Shown here one piece after another: positions 34,186 through 46,434 of a stretch of DNA of 64,000 nucleotides (its first letter is position 1; every line of letters starts with the position of its first letter). Origin of the DNA: Epichloe hybrida (Eukaryota > Ascomycota > Sordariomycetes > Hypocreales > Clavicipitaceae); NCBI GenBank assembly GCA_019022495.1, contig JAFEKR010000028.1, positions 1-64,000 on the forward strand, written 5' to 3'. Position numbers and translations under genes: made by a program. The notes under the pieces are model-generated. The model saw only the letters and a program-made list of their open reading frames with translations, was not told the origin of the DNA and did not search any database.

Positions 34186-34270
34186 GGAACTGTCATGACT
34201 TGCTCCATGAACCTGCCGCAGCTTGATTCCTTGTACAAACCGTGACAAAGTAGCCCACCAGTCTCCCATC

Positions 34271-37050
34271 ATGATTCATCAGCATTGGCTGTCAATATTG
34301 GCTGCTGTCTTTGTTTGGGTATGCCGAGGCGACACTCGTAGTTGCCTGCCAGCCTATGACGCCAAAGCAGATCACGTTGGCTGTTTCCATGATCAAACCT
34401 CCTCGCGCGATCTGAAAGGGCCGCTGTTGACCTTGAATCAAGAGAATTCTCCTCAGTACTGTGCCAATGCGTGCGGGGCAGCCGGCTTCTCCTATAGCGG
34501 CGTGGAGTCCGGAACGTGAGGTTTTTTATTTTATTTTATTTTACAAGAATGTCTTGTTGAATCTCATCTTTTTTGATGCCATGGCCTAACTCAGATTCGA
34601 ATCAGTCAGTGTTTCTGTGGACATCAGATCGAGGCCAATGCAGCAAAGTCTGACGAAACTTCCTGCAATGCGGCATGTCCCGGCAAAGCTGGCGAAAAAT
34701 GCGGTGGCGCGTACATGTGCGTGTTGTCTAATGAATGATATCTTGAAGATAAGGACAGCGCTAATGATCTGAAAGGATCAACATCTATAAAATACAAAAC
34801 CCCGTGGAAAAAGGCGGTCGGTCCGCGGCAGGTATCCCCGCTTGCGATAGAGAGCCGCTCTGCTCCAACAAGGTCTGCGACAGGTCGCTGAAGATGTCTG
34901 AAAGAGCCAGTGCCTTGGTAAGTGCAATGACACTGGAGGAGAAGATTTCAAATGTAGGTAATTTCGCTTCTGGATCCGCCAGGCTCGGCCTGCCACCTTA
35001 TCAATGGTGGAATGAAGCACTTCATGGTCCGGCATATAGTCCTGGAGTTCTGTTCCAGCTTCCTCTGGGGGCCAAGTACAGCGCGGCCACGAGCTTTCCA
35101 ATGCCAATATCGATGAGCGCAGCTTTTGACGACTCCTTGATTCATCAAGTAGCTTCGGTCATTGGCACCGAGTCGCGCGCGTTCGGAAATGCTGGATTTG
35201 CCGGCCTTAACTTCTGGACCCCAAACATCAACCCATTTAGGGATCCGAGATGGGGAAGAGGGATGGAAACACCGGGTGAAGATCCGAATCGCATTCAGGG
35301 ATATGTCTACAACCTCATCACGGGCTTCGAAGGCGACCAGAGCCGCGAACACAAGAGAGCCATGGCTACGTGCAAGCATTATGCAGCCTATGATGTCGAA
35401 GACGGACGCGAAGCCAACGACCTGAAGCCAACGCCGCAGGACATGGCTGACTACTACTTGCCCATGTTCCAAACCTGCGTCCGCGACGCAAAGGTCAGCT
35501 CCGTAATGTGCGCCTACAACTCGGTGTATGGCGTCCCCTCCTGTGCGAGCACCTACCTGCTCCAGGATATCCTGCGCCATCACTGGAATTTCACCGAGCC
35601 CTACAACTACGTCGTGTCGGATTGCGATGCCATCTAGAACGTGTACGATCCTCACCACTTCGCCCCCAGCCTGGCCGCAGCGGCGGCGGAGTCGCTCAAT
35701 GCCGGGACTGATCTTGACTGTGGGAACACCTACGCTCATTTGAACGATTCCATCGCGTCTCATTTGACCTCGGAAGCAACGCTGGACAAGTCACTCATCC
35801 GATTATACTCTGCGCTGATCAAGGCCGGCTACTTTGACGCAGTTCCAGAGTATAGTTCCCTCTCGTGGGCTGATGTAAACACGGCACACGCCCAGAAGCT
35901 GGCGTACCAAGCGGCTGTGGATGGCATGACTCTCTTGAAAAACGATGGCACTTTGCCACTGAAGAAGGGCATCAGGAAAGTCGCCCTTGTTGGACCCTGG
36001 GCTAATGCGACCACACAAATGCAAGGAAACTACCAGGGAACCGCCCCATTCTTGACCAGTCCGCTCAGCACATTCCGACGGTATTGGCCCCAGCTGCAGT
36101 TTGAACCTGGAACAAACATCAGTTCCCAGATCACGGGCGGATTCGCCGCAGCATTGTCCATTGCCAAGACGGCGGACTGCATCATCTTCATGGGCGGCAT
36201 AGACGCAACGGTGGAGCGTGAGGGTCACGACCGAACGGCCATCACCTGGCCCGGCAACCAACTGGATCTGATTTCGCAGCTTTCTAGCATCGGGAAGCCT
36301 CTGGTCGTTGTTCAGTTCGGCGGTGGCCAAGTCGATGATACCCCTCTGCTGAGAAACAATCGTGTTGGTTCCGTTTTATGGGCAGGATACCCCGGCCAAG
36401 ATGGTGGCAAAGCCGTTCTTGACGTGCTGAATGGCGATGCGTCGCCGGCTGGTCGACTGCCCATCACGCAATATCCAGCAAGCTACGTGGAGGGCAACGA
36501 TATCAAGGACATGACTTTGCGACCCTCGTCTAGTTCCCCCGGCCGAACATATATGTGGTACACGGGGAAAGCAACGCTACCATTTGGCCACGGCTTGCAT
36601 TACACGAAATTTTCCGTTACCTGGAACCGAGTTCCGGACAAGCCCTCCTTCGAGATTGCGTCGTTGATGTCTTCTGCCACGGGACAACACAAAGATCTCG
36701 GTCGCTTTGAGACCTTTTCCATCAATGTCAAGAACGAAGGTGGACCGGCGAAACTGGCATCTGACTACGTCGGCCTCTTGTTTCTGTCGTCGACTAATGC
36801 CGGGCCCGCGCCGTATCCCAAAAAGCGGCTTGTGGCATACGGTCGCTTGCGCCAGATCGAGGTTGGGACGAGCAAAAAGCTGGATCTGACAATAAGCATG
36901 GGCTCCCTTGCGAGGGCTGATGGCCGTGGCGACAAGTACATATATCCTGGAGACTATGTCCTTGCAGTGGACAACAGTGAAGAAGCCAAGTTCAAGTTTA
37001 AGCTGACTGGCGATGCTGCACTGGTGGATTCCCTGCCGAGGACCAAATAA
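34271..37050 (+). pseudogene. Secreted WSC-domain GH3 beta-xylosidase-type gene with one in-frame stop
   Basis: Three exons: 34271-34515, 34606-34716 and 34776-37050 (introns of 90 and 59 nt, GT-AG). A signal peptide (MIHQHWLSILAAVFVWVCRG) is followed by a cysteine-rich WSC carbohydrate-binding domain (FSYSG, then CFCGHQ and CGGAYMINIYKI across the introns) and a full GH3 enzyme with (alpha/beta)8, (alpha/beta)6 sandwich and C-terminal fibronectin III domains. The family hydrolyses xylo-oligosaccharides outside the cell. VVSDCDAI contains the predicted nucleophile, Asp401. The codon four residues later (35635-35637) is TAG, after which the frame continues perfectly (NVYDPHHFAPS) to the TAA at 37048. 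Without the stop the product would be 876 residues. As read, translation ends at residue 405 without the acid/base domain. It could be a recent pseudogene, a readthrough gene or a base error. Confidence 0.85.
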
Positions 37051-37217
37051 TCCAGGAACGACTAGAAGGCTCGTTCGTCACCATGTGTTCAATATTGCTC
37101 ATTGATTTGACTTCCCAACCAAGTTTTCCACTGTTCATCATGGTCAATCCGTTTGTCGTCTGTCGTATGTGCAGATAGTCCAAATGTCTGTAGGGTAACG
37201 GCTAAGATTATCAGTTG

Positions 37218-37480
37218 TGTGGAGTGATGCAGACGGAGGCAAAGAGAGAGCAGAAGAGAAGATGTAGAATTACTGTCTAGGAATTCGTAATCTAGAAGAG
37301 AAAAGGGAAGCTTATAAGCTTTAAATCTATAAGTAATAAATCTAGGTCTTTAAATAAAGCCTGCGATAAACCGCGATATTAAACGCAATACGGGAAGCTG
37401 CATTATTAAACGAAGAGGGGATAACAAGAGTGATGCCTAATATCTAAGGCTACGATATAAGGCTGTGAATATCCTTAACA
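37218..37480 (-). repeat. Copia 3' LTR
   Basis: On the minus strand it starts TGTTAAGGATATTC and ends CACTCCACA. It differs from its partner at about 15 positions, all transitions and no indels by eye. T/A states are concentrated in the half facing the element interior. Confidence 0.9.
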
Positions 37481-40400
37481 CCGCCCCTAGTAGCATATCT
37501 AGCTAGTAATAAAGAAAAAAGAAAAGTAGAAAATTTAAGGTTATTTACAAAGCTTCTAAAACATCTCCCTTTGCAAAGTCCTTAGCCTTTATTATTTAAA
37601 GAAGGCATATAAAATCACTATATTTAACGCGTTCTAGACCTTTTGTAAATCCATTAGCAATTATTTATTTAGTGCTAATCTATTAAAGACAAAATTCCCC
37701 TTAATAAGCTTTCTATATAATCTATTTATAGCGTAAATTAATATAATAAGTGCATCCCTTATGCTTCTTATTAAGCATATTAGCTTTTATATTCTAGCTA
37801 TCTATAAATAGTAGCAATAGGCGTAATTACTTAATCCTAAAGTTATTAAGAAGTTAAGTAACCTAGAGTATTAAGAGGCTAGTTAGTATAAGGTTAATAA
37901 ATTTAGCTTCTATAAAGCTAAGGGCTATAAGAGTTTATTTCTTTAACTACTAAAGGATATATTCTCTAGCTAGGGTTATAATATACCCTATAGTTAAACA
38001 TCTTATATCTAGGTTATTAGCAAGAGAGGCATTACTAAATCCCTTTACTTAAAGCATTAATTTAGGGTTTAAAGAACTATATCCTCTAAGAATAATTCCT
38101 AAATTATCTACTCCTATAAGGTATTATAAAGGTATTTCTTAAGATCTATATATACTTGCTTTAGTGCGAAATTCACACTATAAAGTTAATTAACTATAAA
38201 TATAATATTAGGTTATGTAAATACTAAAAGCTAGTTAAAGCTTCCTATTTATTTTGCCTAGTTAAAGAGGTTATAGACTGTGTTAAGCTCTTTCTAATTA
38301 GCTAGAATAACAGTCTTTAGAAGCTAGGGAACGTTTAAAGCGTTAAGGTTATTAATATTAAATTTCTTTATAATAGTCTATATATAAAGCCTTTAGTAAA
38401 GAAGCATAGTGTAATTAGCATGATTATAGACGAATTTAATGCTAAGAAATAGCTTAACATTGCCTAAATACTTCAATTTGTAGTGTTTCTATAATTCCTT
38501 AATAACATTTATAATAATCATAAGGGTCTTTCCTACAATAATTATATTATTCACATATAGAAAAAGTATAACGTTATTACGTTAAAAAATGCAGAGTTTG
38601 CTTAATAGCCTCTTAAAGCCCTGCTATTTAAGTTCCTTAGTAATGTTATCTAGCTACTAAAGAGAAGAAATAGGTAAGCTATAGAGAGCTCTTTTAAGCT
38701 TATAAACTCTAGTTATACTATCTAAGTGACTATAAGGTTATTTAACGTAAATATCTCCTTATACTTTAGCATTAAGGAAGGTATTTATAATATTATATTA
38801 CTACTAATTATAGTTAAAGGTAATAATAAGTGTGTAAAACACTTACAAAGAAACCAAGTATACTACTACTATATAAAGGTCTTTATTACTAAAGACCTTA
38901 GGATTCTAGTTTTCTCTTATAACCTATCTTGCCTTTAGATATAGGTTAAGATTAATTAGGTACTTTATAGTATAAACCTATTAGCTATTAAAGATCTTTA
39001 TATCTTTAGGAGTAAAGACTAGGTCCTAGTAGTTCTTTTTATTAATTTTTAGAAGTTCTTTCTTTTTAGTAAGTCTCTAGAAGTTATAATAGTTATCTAT
39101 AGCTTTAGCCTTATACTAATTAAATAGAATATTAATCTTTATATTAGCTACATTAGCTACTTTAAGCATTAGAAATACGTATAAGGTAGTAATTTCCTTT
39201 ACTTTATTATTATATAAGTTATTATTATAATAACAAATCGCAAGGTTTAATTAACGAGATCCTAGAGGAAGGGCTTTCTTCTTACCTAATGTTATGATAT
39301 TAAGGTAATCTTAATGTATATTAGATTAAAGAGATTATCTTAGAGGCTTAGGTTCTAGTTCTAGTTATTATTAAATAATAGTATTATCATTAGCTTTAGC
39401 TTCTTTATCTAGGAAGGCCCTAGGCTAATGCCTTAGGAGAATAGCATTCTCTTTAATAATTTATTATTATTAGCTTATAAGATCCCTTTAAGGAGGACTC
39501 TTAGAGGGCATTAGAAGAGAGCTCTAAGATAGCAAAGGCTTAGTCCTAGTAGGAGAATTATCTTCCTCCTTAAAAGAGTAATAATTCTTATTTATTTCTA
39601 AGGAAACTAAAGGGGTATTTACAAAATAAACCTTCTTCTATTTAGTGTTACTAATAGGCTAGGGAAGAGGTTTTTCTATAGGTAAAACGTTAATAATATA
39701 GTAGCTTTCTTTAGCAAAAGAAGGGTTAATAAGGTCCGCAATGTAAATAGTCTTATTAGCCTTAAATTTAGTAAGTATAGGCATATTCTTATTAAAGCAT
39801 ACATCCCTTATATATATAATCCTCTAATCTTTAGGGATCTAAACTTTATAAAGGTAACATTTAGGGCTATCCATGCCTATAAGTTAACCCTTCTTAGCTT
39901 ATAGCGCTATCTTCTATAATTAAACATAACATTCATTAGGAATATGTACATACGCAATACATCCTCACGTGCGCAAGTGTTAAATTAAGGCGTTGTTTTT
40001 AAGGCCTAGGATATTAAATAATGCTTACTAAGGGGACTAATTATCCTTATTCCTATATATAAGTAAGAGATTAGTGATTTTAGCTATATACTTCATAGCA
40101 TATAGCTAGAGAAACTCTAGTAATTTAGCTTTAATTATTAAGGATTATACTATCTCTATAAGGGTTTAACTAGCATATTTAATAAGGCCTTAATAGGTAG
40201 GAACGTATAGAGCGCTAGTTTAATAGATAATTCCCTCCTTCTAATAGAAGAGTTTAAACTTCTCTCTAAGGAATTTAGTTATATTATCTATATAGAAGCA
40301 TTTAATAGTAAAGCTACTGCTTATATTCTTAATAGTAGTTTTCTAAGCTTAAATTACTTTTACTACGCTAGCTTTATTAATAGTTAGGATTACCTAGTAA

Positions 40401-42853
40401 AAGCGTGTATAGGCATTAATTACATGTAATATATGCTTCTTCCCTCTAAAGCCTTTAGGCTTATGTTTAATAAAGTCCTAGAATATATAAGAAAGGAAGG
40501 TAGTTATATTTTAAAGTCTTCTTAATAAATTATTTAAGGGGCCTTTAATAAAAGGTAAGCTAAGCACTAGAAATTAATTAAGGAGGCAGGGTTAATTACT
40601 ATTCCTACCTCTTTATAAGCTAGCATAATTTATTCTTTCCCTACGTGCCTAAGTCTCTTATATAAGAGGCTAAATTCCACCTTCTTAGTAATAGATTTGC
40701 TTAATAAGGCCACGAAATTAAATTAAGGTTTCTCCTCCCTAAGAATTAATATTAATATATTAGACTTCTAGTTATAAGAAGTAATAGCATTACCTATAGA
40801 CTTTAAGATTAATTAATCTTTAAATCTATTTATAATAACACCTCCTTACTTAAAAAGGCCTAGCGAAATTATATTAACTTTAGCCTTTAGTGCCTATTAG
40901 GCATTAGATAGTTCTAAATAGCCTTTGCTAATAGGAAGTTTAATATTACTAATGCCTTTAATATTAAGTTATTCTCTATTGCTTAATATTATTAGTCTAG
41001 TAACTATATTAGTGTTTAAATAGGTAAACTATTTAGTTATGTTAAACATATAAGTATTATATCTAGAGTTAAGGATATAGTCTTCCTTTATAAGGTAATT
41101 TGCTATTATTTAAAAGGAATAGTCCTAGTTAATTACTATAAGAGAGAGATTGCTTCCTATAGTAATAATATTAGGAGAGGCAGTTATAGTAGTAGTTATA
41201 GTTATATTGCCTTTCTTCTTTATTAAGTTAGGCTTCTTCTCTAGATAAAGCTTCTAGTAATTATCCTTTAAATAAATAAGTTATCCTAGAGAGATTAAAT
41301 AACTATAATCTAGCTTAATAGTCTTAGAGGTTTTGTTTTTCTTTATTAGAGCTTTACCTTTGCCTTTTATATTAGCATTATCCTTGTTATTCTTTTATTA
41401 GGTATTAAAGTTAACCTTTTAGTCCTTCTAAGGCTTATTAGCTTTATATATTAAATAGGTAAGCATACCTTCTTTTATAAGCTCTAATTTAGAGAATCCC
41501 TTAATCTTCTAAGCATTGTGAATATTAGGCATTAAGCCTTTAATTACTTTAATGGTTTATAACACCTAAATAATATTAGGGATCTTTTTAATCTTATAGA
41601 TCCGGTTCTAAAGGTTCTAGTAGTAGTCTAGCTAAGCTCTTATTATAGAGAAATTAGCTCTCTTTAATTAAGAGAATTACTATAATAGCTTAATAATAGC
41701 TAAATTAGCCTTAAAGCCACAATCGCTTTTAATTAATTACATTATATTAGTAACTAGTATTATGTTAGTTTATCTTATATACGTTAAATTCTTTTAGACT
41801 TATAAAGAGAGGCTTTACTATATAATAAAAGAGAGAATAGCATAATACTTATTAGTCTCTTAAGACTATAGAGTTACTCTAGTTAAATGTGGTGTAAGCT
41901 ATATAATATAGACTTATATTTAGATTAAGATCTCCTATTCCTTAAAGTTCTTAGCCCCTTTAAGAGGAGTAATAACTATAGTCCTTATATACTACGCTTT
42001 AGGAATATTATTAAGTTTATTTAAGTTAGGTTAGGTAGCTAGGATTATGCTAGAAGTACCTAGGTTATTAGCTATAATGTAGGAAAGGAAGGGTAAGGTT
42101 ATATATTAGAATTCGCGTACTCCTATTACTATACGTATTTAATACTAATTATTGTTAATTTAGTCTAATAGGAGTTATAGTAGTAGCTCTCTAAGGATTA
42201 AATTACTATATAGCTACTAATATATAGAGATATAAAGTTAAGAATATAAGCAGCCTAAAAGGCGTTTTTAGATACCCTAAAATATTTTACCTTAGCCTAG
42301 TTAAAGGGTAATGCTTTACCTAGAATTTACTATACTTACTTTACTTACTTTACTATATACTACTTTACCCTAGATAGTAATAAATCTAGATTATTAGTTT
42401 TAAGTGCCTAAGGTAGTTCTATAAGGAATATCTTATCCTAGCTTACTATTCACTAAGATTTACCTAGAAGGGATTAACTTTTTATATATATTATAAAAGA
42501 TTATATAGTATTAAGTAATATATAAGTTTATAGCTTAGAGAAAAATTATTATACTTATAAATTAGGAAAATAACGCATAAAGGTTATGTATTTAATTCCT
42601 AGTTATATAAAATTTTTATAGCTTTATATATATAAAAGGAAGCTAAATTATAATTAATCTAATCTTAACTTATATAGTGTTATTAGTTTTAGGTAAGGGA
42701 AAAGGTCTTTATGCTACCCTGTAAGTTAAGTAATTTGCTTTAATAAGATATTAGGAAAAGATATGTGATTATATATAAGACTATAATAGTTAGATAAAAG
42801 GGAAAAATAAAAAGAAAGGTAAGGGCGCGATTGTGAGCGCCAGGCTTATAACC

Positions 42854-43116
42854 TATGGAGTGATGTAGACGGAGGCAAAGAGAGAGCAGAAGAGAAGATG
42901 TAGAATTACTGTCTAGGAATTCATAATCTAGAAGAGAAAAGGGAAGCTTATAAGCTTTAAATCTATAAGTAATAAATCTAGGTCTTTAAACGAAGCCTAC
43001 GATAAACCGCGATATTAAACGCGATGCGAGAAGCTGCATTGTCAAACGAAGAGGGGATAACAAGAGTGATGCCTGATATCTGAGGCTACGATGTGAGGCT
43101 GTGAATATCCTTAACA
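42854..43116 (-). repeat. Copia 5' LTR
   Basis: Partner of 37218-37480. Its inner end has TA where the other has TG (42854-42855), whereas its outer two-thirds keep G and C where the partner has A and T. Confidence 0.9.
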
Positions 43117-43121
43117 AGTTG

Positions 43122-44218
43122 CTACTAGCATAAGGCTACCTAGGGATAACTTTCTGCCTCGATGCTCCTAACATTAAGCCACTTAACTAAATGCAGCTAT
43201 GACAATTTTTTTTTTGCGAGTATAGCGCTGGTGAGCAAGAAATAAAAACACAGCTCCGAACAACAACGCCGCTCTTCTTTAGTCCACTTATTTTACCCTG
43301 CTACGTAGTTGTTGCCCGATGGCGGATACAGCGTCTATGACGAATAATATGCGCTCACGACCGTATCGGGGGAGCTGAAGATGCACGTCGCTAAACGCGA
43401 TAAATTACATTAGAAGTATATAGCTTCTAATATAATAGCTTTCTTTATAAAAGAGAAGCTTTTATTCTTCTATTTATATAATAGAAGATAGCTTTAATCC
43501 AATCCTTTTTTCTACCTTTATTATCCTGCTAGGGGATATCTTTTCCAAGTCACGTGCCCAGCGCACAATAATAGTTCCGAGTCTTCGGAGTAGGTAAATT
43601 TACTACTCAAAATGGTTAGCGCGTCCTTTATGCTGACTTTGCAGAGTTTCTCGTGGATCACACCCTTGATGGCGCCTTCCTTGTCAGACTCATTCTTACA
43701 TTCTCGCCAGCCTGTCCACATTGCGTCTCTCTACTTTCAGATGTTCGGAAGTCCGATGTTCAATGTCCAATGTCCAGCGGAAAGGGTGACTTCATCTTTC
43801 AGGGTCATCAGCCATGCGCTTGCTCATACACACCACAAGGCGCGAAGCATACAGCCTGGCGCGCGTCATGGCTGCGGCTGGCTGTCTTGATCTGTTTCTA
43901 TGCGAAAAGAGTGTGGAAGGACCTCACTCGGGCCCGTCGTCGTTGAAGTCATGGAAACATGGTATTCCAGTGCCCCCATGTTCTTCTTGGGAATCTGAGC
44001 CGGCCTGTTATTCTGGGCAAGTACTTTACGACATTGCTTGGTGGAGAGAAAAGTCTGGTGGATTGCGCCACCATTCCAGGCAATCCGAATGTTATGAGCT
44101 CATCGCGCATCATCGCGCGTGAGTTCGTCTTTCATCGCGTGTGAGTTCGTCTGAACCGATCGTAGATGGGTCTGACTGACTCTGGCTCTGATCTCACACG
44201 ACAATTCAAGTTGCAACC
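43122..44218. other. Intergenic sequence between the copia element and the MFS gene
   Basis: Host sequence resumes at 43122. A small AT-rich patch (43395-43500) contains short inverted repeats built on AGCTTCTA and TAGAAG. From 43600 to 44150 several short overlapping plus-strand ORFs in different frames occur (for example at 43814 and 43959). They may be fragments of a broken gene, but I cannot name a family. A 20-bp near-duplication (CATCGCG.GTGAGTTCGTCT) lies at 44113-44155. Confidence 0.45.
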
Positions 44219-46318
44219 ATGGCCATGCCGCTGTACGAGCAAGAAGTAACAACTGCTTCGCCGGGCGACCAAAGCTCTAGTAAAGATGACGCCAACACAT
44301 GGGAAATACCTATGCGTCCGCTACATGGCGGAGCGACGCCTGGCATCTCACCTTCAAGCACATGGGCTGAATTCTCGTCCTTTCGCCACGACTCCGATGA
44401 TGTTCACCTTACTGCCAGCGACTCCGCGTCCAAGCTCGCGATTCAGTATATATCCGGATGGAAACTCGTCGCCGTAATGACTGGCATTACTTTGACATGT
44501 TTCTTGGTGCTCCTCGACGTCTCGATTCTTGTTACGGTACAGTTGCAGTTGCAGTTCAATTTCGCTCATCTTATCTTGGTCAAGCTTGGCTAACTCGAGA
44601 GTAGGCGATTCCGAGCATCACAACAGACTTTCATTCACTATTTGACATTGGTTGGTACGGCAGTGCATACAACTTGGCAAGGTACGCCGCTTCCCTCATT
44701 TCTCTCTCAAGAACAAGTATAGACGCGAGGTTAGTTTGCTCACATTGCGATCGATAGCTGTGCACTTCAACCGCTTTCTGGCAAACTGTACACATACTTG
44801 TCCGCCAAGGTACCTCGCTTCACTAGTGAATTTTCCATCTTCTCATTGCCAACGCCGCTAACGACATTGGAAGTGGACGTTTTTGAGCTTCTTCTTCATA
44901 TTTGAGGCCGGATCCCTCATTTGCGCCCTAGCAGGTTCGTCAAATGTTTTCATCGTCGGACGCGCCGTGTCCGGCATTGGTGCATCTGGTCTTCAGAATG
45001 GCGCCTTGACCATTATCGCTGCGTGTGCACCACTGGAGAGAAGGCCCATCTTGACGGGCATCATGATCGGACTTGGTCAGGTCGGCCTTGTGGCAGGTCC
45101 TTTGCTAGGCGGTGCGATTACAGAGTATTCTACCTGGCGATGGTGTAAGTCATCATCTCGTCTCACTCTCTCACTCAGCTGCAATCCGTCGCTCACTGAT
45201 CCGTCACTCACATGTAGGCTTCTACATCAACCTTCCAGTTGGTGTGATTTGCGCAGTCATACTGGTCTTCACAAAGATTCCCGATATGCGCCGCCACCAG
45301 CGCAAATATGTCGGGGGACTGACCTTGTCAAAACTCGATTTACCCGGTTTCTTCATGTTTGCGCCGTTTGCCATCATGACCCTGCTCGCTCTTCAATACG
45401 GAGGGAACGACTACCCCTGGAAGTCGGCTACCGTCATCGGTCTGTTTTGCGGCGGCGGTATAGCCCTCATTGTCTTCATGGCCTGGGAAGCATATGTAGG
45501 CGATGATGCAATGATTCCTATTAGCATTGTCCGCAAAAGACAAGTCTGGACTTCATGCCTCGTCATGCTTACCTTGTTTGGAACGATTATCGCGACTTCG
45601 TATTACATGGCCATTTATTTCCAGGCCGTCAAGGGCATGACGCCTTTCAATAGTGGTGTGAGCATGTTGCCTCTCATCCTGAGTCAGGTCGTTGGAGCGC
45701 TCCTTGCCGGAGTATATGGTACGAAGGGCCATTCCTAGAATCCTAGGTATTTATCTGTCTTGTGACTAACAACAATTCGCAGTCCAAAAAGCAGGTTACT
45801 ACATCGTGGCCATGGTTGCTGGTGCAACCATTGCCACAATCGGCAACGGTCTTCTTTCCACTTTATCGCCCGATTCTCCAACAACCAGCTGGGCAGGATT
45901 TCAAATACTGGCAGGCCTCGGCCGCGGATTGACCTTCCAGATCCCCATCTTGGCCACCCAGGCGCATACCCCCCCGGATGTAACGGCCCTTGCCACGGCC
46001 ACGCTGGTATTCTGCCAAACGTTCGGCGGGGCCATATTCATCGGTGCGGCAAACTCTATATTCAGCAATAAGCTGAGGGACGAACTAGTCAGACGCCTGC
46101 CGATGATTGATCCCGACAGGATTGTGGGTGCCGGCGCGACTGGGCTGGACAAGATGATTCCTTCGCAGATCTTGCCGATTGTTTTGGAGGCTTATTCGAA
46201 GGCGATAGGTTCGGTGTTTTACTTGGTTGTTGCGGGGTCTGGATGTCTGTTCGTGGTGTGTTGGGGGATGGGATTCACGGATGTTCGGAGGAAGGGACTC
46301 AAGGGAGCAGATCACTAA
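44219..46318 (+). CDS. MFS drug:H+ antiporter (DHA2/14-TMS type efflux pump)
   Basis: Six exons: 44219-44536, 44605-44681, 44758-44809, 44874-45144, 45218-45718 and 45783-46318, with five GT-AG introns of 64-76 nt, giving 584 residues. After an 80-residue polar N-terminus, the first helix has [19 protein letters not shown] and LQPLSGKLY follow. [16 protein letters not shown] and [17 protein letters not shown] (motif C, typical of exporters) precede [13 protein letters not shown], which is spliced across intron 4. This is the plasma-membrane pump family that exports fungal secondary metabolites and drugs. It ends 116 bp from the convergent acyltransferase and lies 2.5 kb from the PKS relic, so it was probably the cluster's exporter. 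No lesion is visible. Confidence 0.9.
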
Positions 46319-46434
46319 TAACTGACCGGAAGCATATGGCTAGAGTAAGTAAGATGGAGTTGGCGGCCACGAATTGTAACACCATGCGATGAGGACATGA
46401 ATGATTTCTGCCCCCTCTTAAACGAATACGAATA

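Larger units (their letters stand above)
37218..43116 (-). mobile_element. Complete Ty1/copia LTR retrotransposon, RIP-degraded
   Basis: Two 263-bp LTRs (37218-37480 and 42854-43116), flanked by the TSD AGTTG (37213-37217 and 43117-43121), define a 5.9-kb element. The minus strand encodes it. At about 38540-38580 it reads FLYVNNIIIVGK, the copia reverse transcriptase motif YVDD. At about 39930-40005 it reads HLRT.GCIAYVHIP, the copia block following integrase (HLRVFGCKAYVHIP). A polypurine tract (AGGGGCGG on the minus strand, 37481-37488) abuts the LTR at 37218, so that LTR is the 3' one. Stops are everywhere, so the element is dead. The 70-codon plus-strand ORF at 38726 is spurious. Confidence 0.92.

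Noticed and set aside
35803..36330. 175-codon minus-strand ORF inside the GH3 gene
   Set aside because: Antisense shadow; the plus strand encodes a continuous GH3 domain.
35638..37050. Treating the downstream half of the GH3 gene as a separate gene
   Set aside because: It has no ATG at the start of its conserved region and continues the same domain in the same frame directly after the TAG.
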